From CF-39 sp035651155 (GTDB lineage: Bacteria > Chloroflexota > Limnocylindria > P2-11E), in the NCBI GenBank assembly GCA_035651155.1, contig DASRGG010000016.1:62001-126000 (forward strand): a DNA stretch of 64,000 nt, written 5' to 3'. Shown here in pieces: positions 60,671 to 64,000 of this stretch. The notes under the pieces were generated by a model, which was not told the DNA's origin, did not search any database, and saw only the letters and a program-made list of their open reading frames with translations. Within the stretch, counting starts at the first letter, position 1. The number at the start of each line of letters is the position of its first letter. Position numbers and translations under genes: made by a program.

Positions 60671-61653
60671 CCGAGAAGACGAACGTCCAGGCCGTGCACG
60701 ACACGCTGCTCGCCGAGTTCCGGCGTGACGAGCGCTACGTGCTTCTCGGCGAGGACGTGGGCGTGCGCGGCGGCGTGTTCCGCGTGTCGGACGGCTTCAT
60801 CGAGGAGTTCGGACGCGACCGCATCATCGACATGCCGGTCGCCGAGTCGTCCATCGTCGGCGTCGCGATCGGGGCGGCGATCGGCGGCCTCCTCCCGGTC
60901 GCGGAGATGCAGTTCGCCGACTTCAGCGCGCCGGCCTTCGAGCAGATCGTCGACGAGGCGGCGCGCATCCGCTACCGCTCGAACGGCGGCTACGGCGTCC
61001 CGCTGACGATCCGCATGCCGTGGGGCGGGGGCGTGCACGGCGCGCTGTACCACTCGCAGTCGGTGGAGGCCTTCTACGCGCACGTCCCGGGACTCAAGGT
61101 CGTCGTGCCGAGCACGCCGCGCGACATCACGGGCATGCTCCGCGCGGCGCTGCGCGATCCCGATCCGGTGATCTTCCTCGAGCACAAGGCGACGTATCGC
61201 GCCGTGAAGGGCGACGCGCCGGACGATCAGGACTTCGTCATCCCGCTCGGTCCCGCGGACGTGAAGCGCGAGGGCACGGACATCACCGTGTTCGCGTACG
61301 GGCTCATGCTCCACAACGCGCTCCGCGCGGCCGAGGAGCTCGCGCGGGAGGAGATCTCCGTCGCCGTGGTCGACGTCCGCAGCCTGCGGCCGCTGGACGC
61401 CGGGACGATCCTCCGGGAAGCGCGGAAGACCGGAAAGTGTTTGGTCGTATACGAGGACAATCGGATGTTCGGAGCAGGTGCCGAGATCGCGGCGCTCATC
61501 GCCGAGGAGGCCTTCGACGCGCTCGACGCGCCGGTGATGCGCCTCGGCGGACCGGAGGTCCCCGCGATGCCGTACAACAAACCGCAGGAGGACTGGTTCA
61601 TGCCGGATCCTCGGAGGATCGCGACGAAGATGCGCGAGCTCGCGGCATATTAG
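60667..61653 (+). CDS. 2-Oxoacid dehydrogenase E1 beta subunit
   Basis: A 328-residue E1 beta protein. YVLLGEDVGVRGGVFRVS near residues 24-41 and MPVAESSIVGVAIGAA are the transketolase-like ThDP-partner motifs; the branched-chain type is suggested by HSQSVEAFYAHVPGLKVVVPS and the ending AMPYNKPQEDWFMPDP. It overlaps the fused E1 gene by four bases (ATGA). Since the fused protein already has a beta half, this may be a second active-site partner or part of an alternative heteromer. Confidence 0.88.
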
Positions 61654-61661
61654 GGAGTGAC

Positions 61662-63038
61662 ATGTTCGAGCTGAAGATGCCGAAGCTCGGTGAGTCCGTC
61701 ACCGAGGGGACGATCGGCAAGTGGCTGAAGCATCCCGGCGACACGGTGAACAAGTACGACCTCCTCGTCGAGGTCCAGACGGACAAGGTGAACACCGAGA
61801 TCCCGTCGCCTGTGGCGGGGACGCTGCGCGAGGTCAAAGTGGAAGAGGGGCAGACGGTCCCGATCGGGACGCTCCTCGCCATCTTCGACACGGCGGACGC
61901 CGCCGCCGCGGCATCGCAGGCGGCTGGTCCGTCGGGCGCCGCGACGGCGGGCGTCGCCGCGGAGGCCCCGGCGGCGCGGCCGCAGCCATCGGCTCCGTCC
62001 GCTCCGGCGGCGCCCGCGGCCGCGGCGACCGCGGCGCCGCCCCCGGTGCGCGAAGGCGACGGGCGCCCCGGTCCGTCCGGCGTGCGGGCGACGCCGGCGG
62101 TGCGGAAGCTCGCGTCGGAGAACGACGTCGATCTTTCGGAGGTCGAGGCGACCGGTCTCGGCGGACGCGTCACCAAGAAGGACGTCGAGGACTTCATCGC
62201 GCGGCGGCAGGCGCGACCGCAGCCGCAGGCCGCGCAGCCGCGACCGGCGCCGCCGCAGCCCACGCCGCAGCAGCAGGCCGCGGCCGGCCGCGTCATCCAG
62301 GCCCAACCCGCGCGCCCGGCGCCCGCCCCGAGCCTCGCCGGCGACACGCTCGTACCGCTCACGCAGATGCGCCGCGCGATCGCGAACAACATGGTCCAGG
62401 CGTGGAGCGCGCCGCACGCTCACGCGGTGATGCCGGTCGACGTGAGCGAGCTCATGAGGTACCGCGAGAAGGTCCGGCACGAGTTCATGGAGCGCGAGGG
62501 CTTCGATCTCTCGCCGGCGGCCTTCATCGCGAAGGCCGTCGTCGAGGGCGTGCGCACGGTCCCGCAGGTCAACGCGAGCTGGACCGACCAGGGTCTGATC
62601 CTCCATCGCGAGATCAATCTTGGGTACGCCGTCGCGCTGGGCGAGGACGGTCTGATCGTCCCGGTGATCCGCGACGCCGACGGGAAGAGCATCGCCGGCC
62701 TGATGCGCTCGATCCGCGATGTCGTGGATCGCGCGAAGGCACGGCGGCTCACGATGGACGATCTCTCGGGTGGCACGTTCACGCTCAACAACACCGGCCC
62801 GCTCGGGACGATCGTGTCGAGCCCGATCGTGCCGCCGGGTCAGGCGGCGATCATGTCGTCGGAGTCCATCCGAAAGGCGCTCACGGTCACCGACGACGAC
62901 GCGATCGCGATCCGGCAGATGATGAACATCGTCATCGGCTTCGACCATCGCGTGGTCGACGGCTCGACCGCCGCGCGCTTCCTCACCGCGGTGCGCGACT
63001 GGCTCCAGGACGTCGCGCCGTCGGTGCCGGTGTACTGA
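61662..63038 (+). CDS. Dihydrolipoyl acyltransferase (E2) of the second complex
   Basis: A 458-residue E2: lipoyl domain (residues 1-76) with the lipoylated Lys in QTDKVNTEI near residue 43, a long Ala/Pro/Gln linker, a peripheral-subunit-binding domain (ATPAVRKLASENDVDLSEV, near residues 145-165), a second linker, and a catalytic domain with FDHRVVDGSTAARFL near residues 427-441. It is longer than the first E2 of the window mainly by the second linker. It transfers the acyl group from E1 to CoA. lipA, needed for lipoate, overlaps its stop codon (TGATG). Confidence 0.9.
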   Translation: MFELKMPKLGESVTEGTIGKWLKHPGDTVNKYDLLVEVQTDKVNTEIPSPVAGTLREVKVEEGQTVPIGTLLAIFDTADAAAAASQAAGPSGAATAGVAAEAPAARPQPSAPSAPAAPAAAATAAPPPVREGDGRPGPSGVRATPAVRKLASENDVDLSEVEATGLGGRVTKKDVEDFIARRQARPQPQAAQPRPAPPQPTPQQQAAAGRVIQAQPARPAPAPSLAGDTLVPLTQMRRAIANNMVQAWSAPHAHAVMPVDVSELMRYREKVRHEFMEREGFDLSPAAFIAKAVVEGVRTVPQVNASWTDQGLILHREINLGYAVALGEDGLIVPVIRDADGKSIAGLMRSIRDVVDRAKARRLTMDDLSGGTFTLNNTGPLGTIVSSPIVPPGQAAIMSSESIRKALTVTDDDAIAIRQMMNIVIGFDHRVVDGSTAARFLTAVRDWLQDVAPSVPVY

Positions 63039-63982
63039 TGGCCGAGCTCGCTCCGATCCGCTTCGAGGTCCCCGGCGAGGTCGAGCGTCCACGCTCGCGT
63101 GGACGGGGCGATGCCAACACCGTCGTCCCGATCGACCGCTCGCGTCCGGAGTGGCTCAAGGTGCGGCTGCCGACGGGACCGACGTACGAGAACCTGCGTC
63201 GGCTCATGCGGACGAAGGAGCTGCACACGGTCTGCGAGGAAGCGCACTGCCCGAACATGGCCGAATGCTGGGGCGCTGGCACCGCGACCTTCATGATCCT
63301 CGGCGACACGTGCACGCGCTCGTGCGGCTTCTGCGCGGTGAAGACCGGCCGCCCCGGCACGGTCGACCTCGAGGAGCCGGCACGGGTGGGCGAGGCGGTC
63401 GCGCGCATGGGCCTCGATCACGCGGTGGTGACGAGCGTGAACCGCGACGAGCTCCCCGACGGCGGCGCCGGCGTCTTCGCCGAGACGATCCGCGAGATCC
63501 GCCGTCAGGCGCCCGGCACGACCGTGGAGGTGCTCATTCCGGACTTCCTCGGCCGAGCGGAGGCCCTCGACGCCGTCCTCGAGGCGAAGCCCGAGGTGCT
63601 CGGCCACAACGTCGAGACCGTCCCGCGTCTGTATCCGCGGGTCCGCCCGCAGGCGCGCTACGAGCGTTCGCTCGGGGTGCTGCGCCGTATCGCCGCGCAT
63701 GGCGACGGTATCGTCTGCAAGACCGGGATCATGCTCGGCCTCGGCGAGACCCTGGACGAGGTGCTCGCGACCATGCGCGACATCGTCGCCCAGGGCACGC
63801 GCGTGATCACGATCGGGCAGTACCTCCGCCCGTCGCCGACGCATCTGCCGATCGAGCGCTACTGGACGCCGGACGAGTTCGCGCGGCTGCGCGATGCCGG
63901 CATGGCGATGGGCTATCGCCACGTCGAGTCGGGTCCGCTGGTGCGGTCGTCGTATCACGCGGAGCGTCATGTCGGCGTCTAG
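63038..63982 (+). CDS. lipA: Lipoyl synthase LipA
   Basis: A 314-residue radical-SAM enzyme that inserts two sulfurs into the octanoyl chain on the lipoyl domains of E2 proteins. The auxiliary cluster is bound by CEEAHCPNMAECW near residues 67-79, the SAM cluster by CTRSCGFCAV near residues 93-102, and the C-terminal Ser ligand is in RSSYHAE. ITIGQYLRPSPTHLP is also typical. The position right after E2, with overlapping codons, makes its role with the adjacent complex plain. Confidence 0.96.
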   Translation: MAELAPIRFEVPGEVERPRSRGRGDANTVVPIDRSRPEWLKVRLPTGPTYENLRRLMRTKELHTVCEEAHCPNMAECWGAGTATFMILGDTCTRSCGFCAVKTGRPGTVDLEEPARVGEAVARMGLDHAVVTSVNRDELPDGGAGVFAETIREIRRQAPGTTVEVLIPDFLGRAEALDAVLEAKPEVLGHNVETVPRLYPRVRPQARYERSLGVLRRIAAHGDGIVCKTGIMLGLGETLDEVLATMRDIVAQGTRVITIGQYLRPSPTHLPIERYWTPDEFARLRDAGMAMGYRHVESGPLVRSSYHAERHVGV

Positions 63983-64000
63983 GCCGCTCGTCGCGTCGTG
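63969..64000 (+). CDS. Start of an unidentified gene, possibly lipB
   Basis: An ATG at 63969 opens a frame (MSASRPLVAS...) that overlaps the last 14 bases of lipA and runs off the window. Only ten residues are visible. lipB (octanoyltransferase) often neighbours lipA, so it is the first guess, but the sequence seen is too short to test it. Confidence 0.3.
   Translation, partial: MSASRPLVAS

Overview
The window is a very GC-rich, gene-dense bacterial chromosome segment. Many genes start with GTG, stop and start codons often overlap (ATGA, GTGA), and no stretch longer than about 200 bases lacks a gene. I see no rRNA, tRNA, CRISPR array, IS element or phage gene. The gene mix suggests a soil or sediment heterotroph, most likely in Chloroflexota or a nearby high-GC phylum. 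It includes a group-4-type membrane hydrogenase, an aldehyde:ferredoxin oxidoreductase homologue, Ala/Thr-linker lipoproteins, 2-oxoacid dehydrogenase operons and a D-aminoacylase of the FINMLSW type. That placement is inference.

Layout. 1-5.9 kb: a compact Hyf/Hyc-like [NiFe]-hydrogenase module (hyfB end, C, E, F, G and a fused H-I gene). 5.9-9.7 kb: an aldehyde dehydrogenase, an acetolactate-synthase-like ThDP enzyme and a decayed phosphodiesterase. 9.7-11.8 kb (minus strand): an LVIVD-repeat protein, an AhpD-like gene with an in-frame UGA in its redox motif followed by a SECIS-like hairpin, and a short paralogue. This is the best candidate for something unusual. 11.9-25.7 kb: one long co-directional run with a LacI regulator, an ABC importer, a cyclase-family hydrolase, two Zn alcohol dehydrogenases, a nitroreductase, an E1alpha/E1beta/E2 complex, a C-C hydrolase-like alpha/beta hydrolase and a two-subunit molybdenum hydroxylase. 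It reads as a catabolic island for an unknown, perhaps ring-containing, compound.

25.7-42.9 kb is mixed: a frameshifted D-aminoacylase-type amidohydrolase, GlcD/GlcF-like oxidase subunits head to head, an adenosine-deaminase-like gene with an apparent CTG start, the AOR homologue, FabI, a Nudix protein, a frameshifted double GNAT, an MBL hydrolase, gamma-glutamyltransferase, a class V aminotransferase and a CPBP protease. 42.9-46.8 kb is an Fbp-type iron(III) ABC importer. 47-54.6 kb is a myo-inositol catabolic cluster (iolG divergent from iolE-C-D-B plus a HAD hydrolase and an unknown gene). 54.8-57.3 kb holds DoxX, Hsp20, an SppA/SDH-like protease and an unknown gene. 57.3-64 kb holds an alpha/beta hydrolase and a second 2-oxoacid dehydrogenase operon (fused E1alpha-beta, an extra E1beta, E2) followed by lipA and perhaps the start of lipB.

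The pieces fit a metabolically flexible scavenger: sugars, polyols and acyl compounds feed lipoate-dependent dehydrogenases, while hydrogenase and AOR handle low-potential electrons. No E3 (dihydrolipoyl dehydrogenase) gene is visible for either complex, no hydrogenase maturation genes are seen, and the Sec machinery needed to read the UGA must lie elsewhere.
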